This document shows positions 34,674-44,895 of a stretch of DNA of 64,000 bases, in pieces. The position numbers were made by a program, and so were the translations under genes. The notes under the pieces were generated by a model. That model made no database searches. It saw only the letters and a list, made by a program, of their open reading frames with translations, and was not told the DNA's origin. How positions within the stretch are numbered: the first letter of the stretch is position 1; the number at the start of each line of letters is the position of its first letter. This DNA is from Candidatus Phosphoribacter hodrii (GTDB lineage: Bacteria > Actinomycetota > Actinomycetes > Actinomycetales > Dermatophilaceae), in assembly GCA_016707175.1 (NCBI GenBank), contig JADJIB010000001.1, forward strand, positions 186,001 to 250,000, given 5' to 3'.

Positions 34674-36194
34674 CTACGAGCGCGAGGTGTAGTTGGGAGC
34701 CTCGACGGTCATCTGCACGTCGTGCGGGTGGCTCTCCTTCAGCCCCGCCGGGGTGATCCGGACGAACCGGCCGCGCTCCTGCAACTGCGGGATGGTCTGG
34801 GCGCCGACATAGAACATCGACTGGTGCAGGCCACCGACGAGTTGGTGGACGACCGAGCCGACCGGGCCGCGATAGAGGACCTGCCCCTCGATGCCCTCGG
34901 GGATGATCTTGTCGTCGCTGGTGACGTCGGCCTGGAAGTAGCGGTCCTTGGAGTAGGACTTCTTGCCGCGGCTGGACATCGCCGCGAGCGACCCCATACC
35001 CCGGTAGGACTTGAACTGCTTGCCGTTGACGAAGATGAGCTCACCCGGGCTCTCCTCGCACCCAGCGAGCAGCGACCCCACCATGACGGTGTCGGCCCCG
35101 GCGACGAGGGCCTTGGCGATGTCGCCGGAATACTGCAGGCCACCGTCGGCGATGACGGGGATCCCCGCCGGGCGAGCCGCCTTGGCCGCCTCGTGGACTG
35201 CAGTCACCTGGGGGACGCCGACTCCGGCGACGATGCGGGTCGTGCAGATCGAGCCTGGCCCGACCCCCACCTTGACCGCGTCGGCACCGGCGTCGACGAG
35301 GGCCTGGGCGCCTGCTCGGGTGGCGATGTTGCCGCCGATGACCTGGACGTGCGCGGTCGCCGGGTCCTTCTTGAGCCGACGGACCATCTCCAGCAGGAGC
35401 CGGGCGTGACCGTGGGCCGTGTCGACGACGAGCACGTCGACGCCGGCCTCGACGAGCGTGCCAGCGCGCTCCCAGGCCTCGCCGAAGTACCCGATCGCCG
35501 CGCCGACCATGAGTCGACCCTGGGCGTCTTTGGAGGCATGCGGGAACTGCTCGGACTTGACGAAGTCTTTGACGGTGATAAGCCCGGCAAGGCGCCCCTC
35601 GTCGTCGATCAGCGGCAGTCGCTCGCGCTTGTGCTGGCGCAGCAGGAGGGTCGCCGCGTCGCGGGAGATGCCTTCGGGCGCGGTGATGAGCGGCATGGGC
35701 GTCATGACGTCGCGGACCAGGGTCGTGCCCCATTCGGCCACCGGAGTGAAGCGCAGGTCGCGGTTGGTGATGATGCCGAGCAGGTGGTTGGTGGCGTCGA
35801 CGACCGGCAGCCCCGACACGCGGTACTGCCCGCAGATCTCGTCGAGGTCTTCGAGCGTGGCGTCCTGCCCGATGGTGATCGGGTTGGTGATCATCCCGGT
35901 CTGGGTGCGCTTGACGACATCGACCTGGTAGGCCTGGTCAACGATCGAGAGGTTGCGGTGCAGGATGCCGAGGCCGCCCTGACGAGCCATGGCAATGGCC
36001 ATCCGTGACTCGGTGACAGTGTCCATCGCTGAGGACAACAGCGGGAGCCGGATCGAGATCTCGCGGGTTAGCCGCGCGGTGGTGTCGACCTCGCTGGGCA
36101 CGACATCGGTCTCGCCCGGCAACAGCAGAACGTCGTCATAGGTGAGCCCCAGGGGAGCGAACGGCGCGCTGTCAGAACCGGACGAGTCGATCAT
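34674..36194 (-). CDS. guaB: Inosine-5'-monophosphate dehydrogenase
   Basis: A complete 506-residue IMPDH. Features in order: LTYDDVLLLPGE near the start, SSAMDTVTESRMAIAMARQG, two CBS domains between about residues 105 and 220, the catalytic loop GVGPGSICTTR (Cys about 315), ADGGLQYSGDIAKAL and GMGSLAAMSSRG, and a C-terminal MTVEAPNYTSRS. It oxidises IMP to XMP, feeding GuaA. It contains no copy of GTATGCCG, in contrast to most genes here. Gene order with rsdA-sigD upstream matches Mycobacterium. Confidence 0.97.
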   Translation of the reverse strand: MIDSSGSDSAPFAPLGLTYDDVLLLPGETDVVPSEVDTTARLTREISIRLPLLSSAMDTVTESRMAIAMARQGGLGILHRNLSIVDQAYQVDVVKRTQTGMITNPITIGQDATLEDLDEICGQYRVSGLPVVDATNHLLGIITNRDLRFTPVAEWGTTLVRDVMTPMPLITAPEGISRDAATLLLRQHKRERLPLIDDEGRLAGLITVKDFVKSEQFPHASKDAQGRLMVGAAIGYFGEAWERAGTLVEAGVDVLVVDTAHGHARLLLEMVRRLKKDPATAHVQVIGGNIATRAGAQALVDAGADAVKVGVGPGSICTTRIVAGVGVPQVTAVHEAAKAARPAGIPVIADGGLQYSGDIAKALVAGADTVMVGSLLAGCEESPGELIFVNGKQFKSYRGMGSLAAMSSRGKKSYSKDRYFQADVTSDDKIIPEGIEGQVLYRGPVGSVVHQLVGGLHQSMFYVGAQTIPQLQERGRFVRITPAGLKESHPHDVQMTVEAPNYTSRS

Positions 36195-36234
36195 CGCCCG
36201 AGTCTACCGGGGCCGAGGCGCCCCGCCCCTCGGC

Positions 36235-37047
36235 TCAACTTGCGGCCGGAGCGAGGTCCAAGGCCTCGAGCATCGCGGCAGGGACATTGTGGCCGCCCGT
36301 CGGTCGGCCACCGGGTTGGGGCTCCGGAGCCATGGCCGGACCGCCCGGGTTGGCGTTCTGCCCGGGGGTGCTGCCCGACTTACCCGCGGGGGGCCCGGCG
36401 GGGTGCGACGAACCGTCGGTGGAGCCGGGGCTCGCCGACGAGGGGGTGCTCGGCGTTGGCGTTGGCGTCGGCTCGGTTGGGGCCGTTGGGGTCGTTGGGG
36501 GCGTCGGTGTCTCCACCTCGCCCGTCGGGGCCGCCGACGACGAGGACTCGGTGGACGAGGCGGAGGCGTCGGCGGATGTCTCAGCGGGCACGACGATCAC
36601 GGCGGGCGTTGGGGTGGGCGGCACGACCCGGGTCGGGGCGTCATGAGCCCACAGAGAGGTGGTCGACGTTGACGAACTTGCGGAGGTCGCCCGAGCCGGC
36701 ACCGCGACCACCTCACCCTGGCCCCCTGATAGCCCGGGGAGGGTGCTCCACCACTGCTCGATGCTGGACGCCCAGGCGTCGTCGCGATCGGGCTCGTAGC
36801 CGCTGACCGCAGCGGCCACGCTCGCACCTGAGGCAAGGAACACGGCCGTGGCGAACGTGCTGACGACGATCCGTCGGCCGGAACGCCGCTTGCGCGTCAG
36901 CGCCGTCGGCGATGGCTTGTCGCAGGCCCGGGCGAAGGACAGCAACAGCCCGCCGATCGGGTCGGCGCCGTCATACGTGCGTGCCGCCAAAGCGTCAAGG
37001 AGCCGGTCATCGGCCCCGAGCTCGTCGATGCGAAGTGGTTCGGTCAT
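36235..37047 (-). CDS. rsdA: Anti-sigma factor, RsdA-like
   Basis: The 270-residue single-pass membrane protein starts with a short cytoplasmic domain (DDRLLDALAARTYDG, a form of the sigma-binding LLxALA segment). A membrane helix (RRIVVSTFATAVFLASGASV) follows, then a long extracytoplasmic Ser/Thr/Pro/Glu-rich tail ending in Gly/Pro-rich repeats. It overlaps sigD by ATGA, the arrangement of Mycobacterium RsdA-SigD. Proteolysis of such anti-sigma factors releases the sigma factor. The call rests on context plus layout, as the tail is low-complexity. Confidence 0.82.
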   Translation of the reverse strand: MTEPLRIDELGADDRLLDALAARTYDGADPIGGLLLSFARACDKPSPTALTRKRRSGRRIVVSTFATAVFLASGASVAAAVSGYEPDRDDAWASSIEQWWSTLPGLSGGQGEVVAVPARATSASSSTSTTSLWAHDAPTRVVPPTPTPAVIVVPAETSADASASSTESSSSAAPTGEVETPTPPTTPTAPTEPTPTPTPSTPSSASPGSTDGSSHPAGPPAGKSGSTPGQNANPGGPAMAPEPQPGGRPTGGHNVPAAMLEALDLAPAAS

Positions 37048-37703
37048 GACCGTTCCCCGTCCCCATCGTCGATACCGGCATAGTGCGATCTCAGCTTGGT
37101 GAGAGCCCGGTGCTGGGCGACTCGGACCGCACCGGCCGTCATGCCCAGGGCGGCCGCGGTCTCCTCGGTCGACATGCCCATGGCCACGCGGAGGATGATG
37201 ATCTCGCGCTGGGCAGGAGGGAGACTGGCCAGCAGGGCTATGACCTGGCCAGCGTCGTCGCGCAACAGGGCCAGGTCCTCGGGACTGGCTTGTTCGTCGG
37301 CGTGCTCGGGCACGTTCGCCATCGGGGCCGCCGAACGCATGACCCGGCGTTGCGCGTCGGCCACCTTGCGAGCGGCGATGGAGTAGACAAACGCCTCGAA
37401 GGGCAGACCGCGGTCGTCAAAGGTCGGCAGAGCTGTGAGAACAGCCACGCACACCTCCTGGGCGACATCCTGCGCGGCATCCTCGACGCCATACCGACCC
37501 AGCCGAGCCCTGGCATAGCGCAGGGCCATCGTCCGAACCTGCCCCAGGAGGGCCTCAGTGGCCGAACCGGGCGTCGAGCGTGCCACGATGGCGAGTTCGC
37601 GCAGCGAGAGCGGCGCGCCTGGCTCTTCTATCGCAGAAAGCGGTTGCGGCGTTACGGCGACCGGAACGTCGCGCCGACGTGCAGCACCCGTAGACCACAC
37701 CAC
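37044..37703 (-). CDS. sigD: ECF-type sigma factor, SigD-like
   Basis: A 219-residue ECF sigma factor. Region 2 is seen in ARLGRYGVEDAAQDVAQEVC and FEAFVYSIAARKVADAQRR, and region 4 in LPPAQREIIILRVAMGMSTE plus ALGMTAGAVRVAQHRALTKL. The N-terminus (about 45 residues before region 2) may be shorter than called; GTG 37703 is used. Synteny with guaB, rsdA, whiB and groEL supports SigD. The 240-bp upstream gap separates it from divergent whiB and should hold both promoters. Confidence 0.88.
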   Translation of the reverse strand: MVWSTGAARRRDVPVAVTPQPLSAIEEPGAPLSLRELAIVARSTPGSATEALLGQVRTMALRYARARLGRYGVEDAAQDVAQEVCVAVLTALPTFDDRGLPFEAFVYSIAARKVADAQRRVMRSAAPMANVPEHADEQASPEDLALLRDDAGQVIALLASLPPAQREIIILRVAMGMSTEETAAALGMTAGAVRVAQHRALTKLRSHYAGIDDGDGERS

Positions 37704-37942
37704 TGTTTCCCCGATTGATCGACGTCAACGGCTCACCGTCGATGAGCGTACGCGACACCAAGGTCGCATGAGTAGTTTACGGCTGTACTTCTTTCGCCGA
37801 ACCCTTACCCATTCTTTAACAAGCCTTGACTCACACCGTGACCACCTCCGGCGTGCTTCGGGTTAGCGTTCCGAACACCGGACGGCATACGGGCGGAGTC
37901 GTTCGGGAGTCGTCACGACGTCGCGCACAGTGGGGAGTTACG

Positions 37943-38233
37943 GTGACGGAGATTTCGCGATTGCCAGGGCCGCTGGAGCACGCCTGGACCTGGCAGCAGA
38001 CCGGCTCCTGCCGTGACTTGGGCCCGGACGCGTTCTTCCACCCAGAGGGTGAACGAGGTCCGGCCCGTCGCAAGCGTGCCTCAGCGGCCAAGTCGGTGTG
38101 CGGATCGTGCCCGGTTCTTCGGCAGTGCCGCGAGCACGCCCTCACCGTGCGTGAGCCCTACGGCGTGTGGGGCGGCCTGACCGAGGAGGAACGGCTCGCC
38201 GTCTACGCAGGAGTCCTGCCGATCCCCGCTTGA
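37943..38233 (+). CDS. WhiB-family iron-sulfur regulator
   Basis: The 96-residue protein has the four WhiB cysteines in C23-X29-C53-X2-C56-X5-C62 spacing, which bind a 4Fe-4S cluster. After them come the conserved turn YGVWGGLTEEER and a short C-terminus. GTG 37943 follows GGGGAG by a proper spacing. Its place between sigD and groEL is that of WhiB3 in Mycobacterium, so a redox-sensing transcription role as SigA partner is likely; the subtype is not proven by sequence. A GTATGCCG copy lies in its leader at 37883. Confidence 0.9.
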   Translation: MTEISRLPGPLEHAWTWQQTGSCRDLGPDAFFHPEGERGPARRKRASAAKSVCGSCPVLRQCREHALTVREPYGVWGGLTEEERLAVYAGVLPIPA

Positions 38234-38252
38234 TGCGGGACGTCCCCATGTG

Positions 38253-38320
38253 ACCACTCCCGGACCGAGTGGTGAAACGGCGAACGGGCCGCGCTCCCTC
38301 GGGGGGATCGCGGCCCGTTC
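38253..38320. terminator. Two hairpins between convergent whiB and groEL
   Basis: ACCACTC (38253-38259) pairs with GAGTGGT (38267-38273). Then GAACGGGCCGCG (38282-38293) pairs perfectly with CGCGGCCCGTTC (38309-38320). Neither is followed by a T-run on the plus strand. The position between two convergent gene ends suggests a bidirectional terminator of the actinobacterial type. Confidence 0.7.
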
Positions 38321-38356
38321 GGCGCGGCTCACGCGCCAGCAGGTATGCCGTGGGGC

Positions 38357-39976
<1,620 letters not shown>

Positions 39977-39988
39977 GAGCTACCCGCC

Positions 39989-40282
39989 TCAGCCGACGAT
40001 GGCGAGGACGTCGCGGGCCGACAGCAGGAGGAACTCCTGGCCGCCGTGCTTGATCTCGGTGCCGCCGTACTTGCTGTAGATGACCCGGTCGCCGACCTTG
40101 ATGTCCATGGCGACGCGGACGCCCTTGTCAGTCATCCGCCCGGGGCCGACGGCGAGAACCTCGCCCTCCTGCGGCTTTTCCTTGGCGGTGTCCGGGATGA
40201 CCAGCCCGGATGCGGTGGTGGTCTCGGCCTCGAGGGACTTGACCAGGATGCGGTCCTCGAGCGGCTGGATGGAAACCGACAC
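39989..40282 (-). CDS. groES: 10-kDa co-chaperonin GroES
   Basis: GroES of 97 residues: IQPLEDRILVKSLEAETTTA, GLVIPDTAKEKPQEGEVLAV, VGDRVIYSKYGGTEIKHGG and a closing LLSARDVLAIVG. GTG 40282 is chosen because GAAAGGA lies seven bases upstream and because it gives the family's normal length. The frame is open to ATG 40315, which would add 11 residues lacking similarity. It caps GroEL during protein folding. Confidence 0.95.
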   Translation of the reverse strand: MSVSIQPLEDRILVKSLEAETTTASGLVIPDTAKEKPQEGEVLAVGPGRMTDKGVRVAMDIKVGDRVIYSKYGGTEIKHGGQEFLLLSARDVLAIVG

Positions 40283-40370
40283 GTCGGTGTCCTTTCGGAA
40301 GTCGATGGATGTCATGACTGTGGTCGCTCGGCCGGCCTCGCCGTCGCGGGGCTCGACGCTGGCCGTGCGA

Positions 40371-40443
40371 TCAGCACTCTCCAGGGGAGAGTGCTAACGC
40401 AAATCTAGGTATCTCATTAGCACTCGGTCAAGTCGAGTGCCAG
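40371..40443 (-). promoter_or_regulatory. groESL promoter with two CIRCE operators
   Basis: CIRCE 1 is TCAGCACTC-N9-GAGTGCTAA at 40371-40397, one base off the consensus. CIRCE 2 is TTAGCACTC-N9-GAGTGC at 40417-40443, with a weaker right end. Between and across them on the minus strand is a good promoter: TTGACC (40426-40431) and TAGATT (40402-40407) with an 18-bp spacer. HrcA binding would block it. CIRCE 2 also encodes the last codons of the upstream CoA transferase. Confidence 0.93.
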
Positions 40444-41619
40444 CCGAGCCAGGCTGGGATCTCCGCCGGAGAGCCAGCCACGCACCACGGCGTCGTGCTC
40501 ACCGAGGCGCGGAGGCGGCATACCTGGGCCTGGGTCGTGGCCCGAGAGGCGGACCGGGTTGCGCACCTGGGCCACGTGACCGGGGTGGGCGGCATACGTC
40601 GGCTCGAGGCCGAGGTCCCGCGCGAGGGCGAAGGCGGACCCGATGTCCCCGACCGGCCCGGCCGGCACTCCGACTCCCCGCAGCACGCCGTCCCAGTGGG
40701 CGACCGGCTGCGCGCGCAGCCGCCCCTCCAGGGCGATCGCGAGCGCGTCCCGGTGGGCGACGCGGGCGCTGTTCGTCGCGTATGCCGCGTCGTCGGCGAG
40801 GTGCGCCAGCCCCACCGCGGCCGCGAGCCGGCGGAACTGCCCGTCGTTGCCGCAGGCGACGGCGAGCTGCCCATCGGCGCAGGCCAGCGTTTCGTAAGGG
40901 GCGATGGACGGGTGTCGGTTGCCCATCCGTTGCGGCGGCGTGCCGGTGGCGAGATAGCCGGAGGCCTGGTTGACGAGCGCCCCGAGCAGGCTGGAGAGCA
41001 GGTCGACCTCGACGCGGACGCCCTCGCCGGAGCGCGCGCGGGCGGCGATCCCGGCGAGGATCCCGATGACCGCGTCCTTGCCGGTGAGGACGTCGACGAG
41101 GGCCACGCCGACCTTCTGGGCCGGGGCGTCGGGCTCGCCGGTGATGCTCATCAGCCCGCCGACGGCCTGGACGACGAAGTCGTAGCCCGGGATCGACGCC
41201 CCTGCCCCCGAGCCATAGCCGGTGATCGAGGCGTAGACGATGCCCCGGTTGCCCGGCCGACCGGTGGCCGGGTCGCCGTCGCGGACCTGCTCGTAACCGA
41301 GCCCCATCCGATCGAGGGTGCCGGGGCGGAAGTTCTCGACGAGGATGTCCGCGCGGCGGGCGAGCTCGCACGCCATCGCCTGGTCAGCGGGATCGGCGAG
41401 GTCGAGGGTGAGCCCGAGTTTGGAGCGGTTGACCGACTCGAAGTAGGAACTCGTGTGCTCGGTCCACGGCGGCCCCCAGGCCCGCGTGTCGTCGCCAGAC
41501 CCGGGCCGCTCGACCTTGACGACGGTCGCGCCCAGGTCGGCGAGGTACATCGTCGCGAAGGGGCCGGCCAGGACGCGACTGAAGTCGGCGACCAGCAAGC
41601 CCTCCAGAGGGGCCGTCAT
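40417..41619 (-). CDS. CaiB/BaiF family III CoA transferase
   Basis: A 400-residue family III CoA transferase. Blocks: VADFSRVLAGPFATMYLADL, ATVVKVERPGSGDDTRAWGP, NRSKLGLTLDL, ADILVENFRPGTLDRMGLGY, YASITGYGSG and VQAVGGLMSITGEPDAP. The catalytic Asp is expected in VEVDLLSSLLGALVN. These enzymes swap CoA between organic acids; the substrate is not evident. The stop codon and last residues (DLTEC) are built from the second CIRCE of groES, so its 3' end is constrained by that operator. It reads towards groES and may share transcripts. Confidence 0.88.
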   Translation of the reverse strand: MTAPLEGLLVADFSRVLAGPFATMYLADLGATVVKVERPGSGDDTRAWGPPWTEHTSSYFESVNRSKLGLTLDLADPADQAMACELARRADILVENFRPGTLDRMGLGYEQVRDGDPATGRPGNRGIVYASITGYGSGAGASIPGYDFVVQAVGGLMSITGEPDAPAQKVGVALVDVLTGKDAVIGILAGIAARARSGEGVRVEVDLLSSLLGALVNQASGYLATGTPPQRMGNRHPSIAPYETLACADGQLAVACGNDGQFRRLAAAVGLAHLADDAAYATNSARVAHRDALAIALEGRLRAQPVAHWDGVLRGVGVPAGPVGDIGSAFALARDLGLEPTYAAHPGHVAQVRNPVRLSGHDPGPGMPPPRLGEHDAVVRGWLSGGDPSLARLALDLTEC

Positions 41620-41676
41620 GACGTCAGCCTAGGTCCGGCCCCGTGTCCGTCCGCCGTGGTCCGGGAAGATGGGGGG

Positions 41677-42909
41677 ATGGACCCCGCCGTGCTCGCCCGC
41701 CTCGCCTCCGGCCCGGGTCGCGCGTTGCTCGACTCGCTCGAGGGGTATGCCGCGGACTCGGCGCTCGCGCTCTCGACCCGGCTGCGGGCGGCCGGGCACG
41801 AGCCGGAGTTGGTGACCGCGGTGCTGGCCCAGGCCCGGTTGCGAGGGCTGGCCGTCGAGAAGTTTGGAGCTGCTGCAGGCGGGATGCTGTTCACGGCCGA
41901 TGGGTTGGAGCAGGCCACCCGGCCGGAGTTGGCGTCGCGGCATGCGTCGAGGTTCGTCGCGGCGGGGGTGGATCACGTCGTTGACCTGGGATGCGGGATC
42001 GGTTCGGACGCAAGGGCTTTCGCGGCTTCGGGTTTGTCAGTGGAGGCCGTGGAGGTCGACCCGGTGACGGCCGCCGTGGCCCGCGCGAACCTCGCCGAGT
42101 GGCCGAACGCCCACGTGTCGGAGGGGTCCGCCGAGACGGTCGACCTCGCGAAACTGAGGGGCGCGCGGGAGGCTGGCGGACGGCATACCGGCGTCTGGGT
42201 CGACCCGGGGCGGCGGGTGAGCGGCGTGCGCGACTCGGCGGGCCGGGCCCGACGGGTGTTCTCGCTGGAGGCCATCTCGCCGCCGTGGCCGCAGGTGCTC
42301 GCCTGGGCCGCGCAGGTGCCCGCGACCGGGGCGAAGCTGTCGCCGGCCTTCCCGCACGCGGCGACCCCGCCCGGCACCGAGGCGCAGTGGACGTCGTGGC
42401 GGGGCGAGGTGTTGGAGTGCGCGATCTGGTGGGGGCCACTCGCCCAGGTGCCCGGCCGGACCGCCGCGGTATGCCGCCCCGGCGCCTCCCCCGCGATCGT
42501 CACCGAGGCAGACGTCCGCGATGCGCCGGTCATCGGCAGGCTCGACGAGGTGGGCGCCTGGTTCTACGAAGCGGACCGGGCCGTCGTGCGCGCGGGGCTG
42601 CCAGGGGCCCTGCCTGGGCGGGAGCTGGCTGCGGGCGTGGGCTATGCGACGGGTTCCGAACCGATCGACCTGCCGTGGGCGCGGCGGTATGCCGTCGTCG
42701 AGGCGATGCCGTTGCGGGTCAAGGCGGTTCGGGCCTGGCTACGCGCGCGAGCCATCGGGCGGGTGACGGTGAAGAAGCGGGGCGTCTCGGTCGACCCGGA
42801 GGCGCTGCGCCGCGAGTTGACGACCCGCGCCGAAGGTCACGCGACGTTGGTCGTCACCTCCGTTGCCGGCCACCCAGTAGCGATCGTCGTCGACCCCGCC
42901 ACCCGCTAG
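41677..42909 (+). CDS. SAM-dependent methyltransferase with THUMP-like C-terminal domain
   Basis: A 410-residue protein. After a helical N-terminal part comes the SAM-binding loop VVDLGCGIGSDARAFAASGL and the acidic strand VEAVEVDPVTAAVARANLAE (about residues 105-150). The middle has FSLEAISPPWPQVLAWA. The C-terminal part (RVTVKKRGVSVDPEALRREL) matches the THUMP-like domain of actinobacterial methyltransferases of unknown substrate, probably RNA. ATG 41677 follows a purine-rich GGGGGG stretch. It overlaps the convergent rbsK end by 4 bp. Confidence 0.82.
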   Translation: MDPAVLARLASGPGRALLDSLEGYAADSALALSTRLRAAGHEPELVTAVLAQARLRGLAVEKFGAAAGGMLFTADGLEQATRPELASRHASRFVAAGVDHVVDLGCGIGSDARAFAASGLSVEAVEVDPVTAAVARANLAEWPNAHVSEGSAETVDLAKLRGAREAGGRHTGVWVDPGRRVSGVRDSAGRARRVFSLEAISPPWPQVLAWAAQVPATGAKLSPAFPHAATPPGTEAQWTSWRGEVLECAIWWGPLAQVPGRTAAVCRPGASPAIVTEADVRDAPVIGRLDEVGAWFYEADRAVVRAGLPGALPGRELAAGVGYATGSEPIDLPWARRYAVVEAMPLRVKAVRAWLRARAIGRVTVKKRGVSVDPEALRRELTTRAEGHATLVVTSVAGHPVAIVVDPATR

Positions 42910-43724
42910 AACTCCGGATCCGATTGGGCGCCTTCGCGACGCACCGCATCGGCCCCGGCTCGCACGGCCCACGCGAGCGCCGACCGGCGGTCATCGCCCT
43001 CGGCCAGGCGCGCCGCCAAAGCCCCACAGAACGCGTCGCCGGCACCGGTCGAGTCGAGCACCTCATCGGCAGGCACGGGTATGCCGTCCACCCGCTCCCC
43101 GTCCCACTGCGCCCCTGCCGCCCCGAAGGTCACCAGCAGCGATCCGACGGCCGCACCCGAGTCGGCCAGCAGCCCGGCCTCGTGCTCGTTGACGACCAAA
43201 GGATCGGCAACGGCGAGGACATCGTCCGGGAGGGCGGCATACGGAGCGGCGTTGAGGACCACGCGGGCACCGAGCCGGGCGGCCGTGCGGACCGCATCGG
43301 CGACGACGTCGACCGGCACCTCGAGCTGGCAGAGCAGGACGTCCTCCGGGGTGAGGTCGGCGACCTCGGCCCGCGCGAGGGCGTTGGCTCCAGGGGCGAC
43401 GACGATGGAGTTCTCGCCGTCCTCGTCCACCCAGACATAGGCGGTTCCGGTCGGGACACCGAAGGCGATCGCCAGACGCGGGAAGATGCCGCGCCCGGCC
43501 AGCCGCACGGTGTAGGCCCGGCCCGGCTCGTCGTCTCCGACCGCGCCGACCATGACGACGCGCGCGCCGGCAGCGGCTGCGGCCACCGCCTGGTTGCCGC
43601 CCTTGCCGCCGGCCAGGCGCTGGATCGGCGCCACAGCCGACACGGTCTCCCCCGGGCTGGGCAACCGGTCGACCCTCGCCACCACATCGACGTTGAGCGA
43701 CCCGAGCACAAGCACCCGGCCCAT
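42906..43724 (-). CDS. rbsK: Ribokinase (PfkB family)
   Basis: The 272-residue sugar kinase has both PfkB signatures: RLAGGKGGNQAVAAAAAGAR near the start and DSTGAGDAFCGALAARLAEG with the catalytic Asp near the end. The N-terminal VLVLGSLNVDVVARVDRLPS and GGNQAVA are typical of ribokinase, which phosphorylates ribose at O5. It is a little shorter than Escherichia RbsK. ATG 43724 follows GGAGG at 10 bases. No ribose transporter is nearby, so another PfkB substrate is possible. Confidence 0.85.
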   Translation of the reverse strand: MGRVLVLGSLNVDVVARVDRLPSPGETVSAVAPIQRLAGGKGGNQAVAAAAAGARVVMVGAVGDDEPGRAYTVRLAGRGIFPRLAIAFGVPTGTAYVWVDEDGENSIVVAPGANALARAEVADLTPEDVLLCQLEVPVDVVADAVRTAARLGARVVLNAAPYAALPDDVLAVADPLVVNEHEAGLLADSGAAVGSLLVTFGAAGAQWDGERVDGIPVPADEVLDSTGAGDAFCGALAARLAEGDDRRSALAWAVRAGADAVRREGAQSDPEF

Positions 43725-43775
43725 CAGCGACCACCTCCGACGATCCGCTTCACGTCCGCAGCGTATGCCGCACGA

Positions 43776-44738
43776 TCACACTCGCGACGACGCAACTGCC
43801 GGGACGACGCCCATCGCGGTGAGCGTCGCCGCCAAAGCGTCCTGCCAGGGGGTGGCCGTCACACCGAAGGTCGACTCCGTCTCCGCCGCCTCGATGACGA
43901 ACGCCCGCTCGCGCTGGTATGCCGTCTCGTCCAGTTCCCGAATCACCGGCACGAACGTGCCCAGCAGTCCGCGAACCCAGGGCGCAACCGGTCGGATCGC
44001 AGGGGCCGGGTGACCGGCGAAGGCTGCCGCGTCGGCGGCCGCCTGGGCGAGGCTGCGCGGCATACCTGAGGGGACGTGCCATGCGCGGCCCCAACCGAGG
44101 TCGCTGGTGGCCAAGGCCGCAGCCACCGCGCCGATGTCGGGGACGTAGCTCCACGAGTGCGGCGCGTCCGGCGATCCGTCGAAGGGCCGCACGGCCTTTC
44201 CGGCGGCGGCGGGACCGAAGACGAAACGCTGCAGGACGCTTGCCTGGGGTTGGATGTCGGGGCCGAAGTAGTCCGACGCCCGAACCTCGGTGGCCTTCAC
44301 CCGGCCGGCTTGGTGCGCGGCGAGGGCGTCAGCCCACATCTGGGCCCGCACCCGGCTCTTGACGCCGGTCGCGGCGAGCGGCAGCCCGGGGTGGATGGGC
44401 CCGTCGACCGGACCGTAGCCATAGAGGTTGCCGATGGTGACCAGGCCAGCACCGGACGCCTGCGCCGCGGTGAGGAAGGCGGCCGCCATCGGGGGCCAGT
44501 CCCGGTCCCAGTGGGTGTAGGTGGGCGGGTTGACCGCGTTGACCAGGCTGGCCGCGCCTTCGGCGAGAGCCGTGAGGGCCCGGCGATCGGTGGCGTCCAC
44601 GGCGACCCGCTTGACCCCGGGCAGTTCCCGGCCAACGCCCGACTTCGAGGCGAGAACCACCTCATGACCGGCCTCGGCGAGTGCCAGGGACGTGGCCCGG
44701 CCGATGCCTCCGGCTCCGACGACGACGTGACGGGACAT
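43776..44738 (-). CDS. NAD-dependent epimerase/dehydratase family protein
   Basis: A 320-residue extended SDR. It opens with a nucleotide-binding loop VVVGAGGIGRATSLALAEAG and has NAVNPPTYTHWDRDWPPM, VTIGNLYGYGPVDGP (Tyr of the active site), a substrate part with HSWSYVPDIGAVAAALA and a helical C-terminus. The loop GAGGIG is variant from the usual GGTGFIG. A near-match to the SDR Tyr-Lys pair is not obvious, so it may be an atypical member. AAGGAG precedes ATG 44738. It is divergent from a TetR regulator that may control it. Confidence 0.8.
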   Translation of the reverse strand: MSRHVVVGAGGIGRATSLALAEAGHEVVLASKSGVGRELPGVKRVAVDATDRRALTALAEGAASLVNAVNPPTYTHWDRDWPPMAAAFLTAAQASGAGLVTIGNLYGYGPVDGPIHPGLPLAATGVKSRVRAQMWADALAAHQAGRVKATEVRASDYFGPDIQPQASVLQRFVFGPAAAGKAVRPFDGSPDAPHSWSYVPDIGAVAAALATSDLGWGRAWHVPSGMPRSLAQAAADAAAFAGHPAPAIRPVAPWVRGLLGTFVPVIRELDETAYQRERAFVIEAAETESTFGVTATPWQDALAATLTAMGVVPAVASSRV

Positions 44739-44895
44739 GTGAAGCTCCTTCTGGTTGGGGCTTCCGACGGCCTCAAGCCGCCGGTAAGTCCTGAGTTGCG
44801 ATCAACGTTCTCTGATTGGATCACAAGTCACTACTCAATGTCAAGAACATCATTCACTACACGGATCGGCGCTCTCGTTGGCCTACACTCGGACC

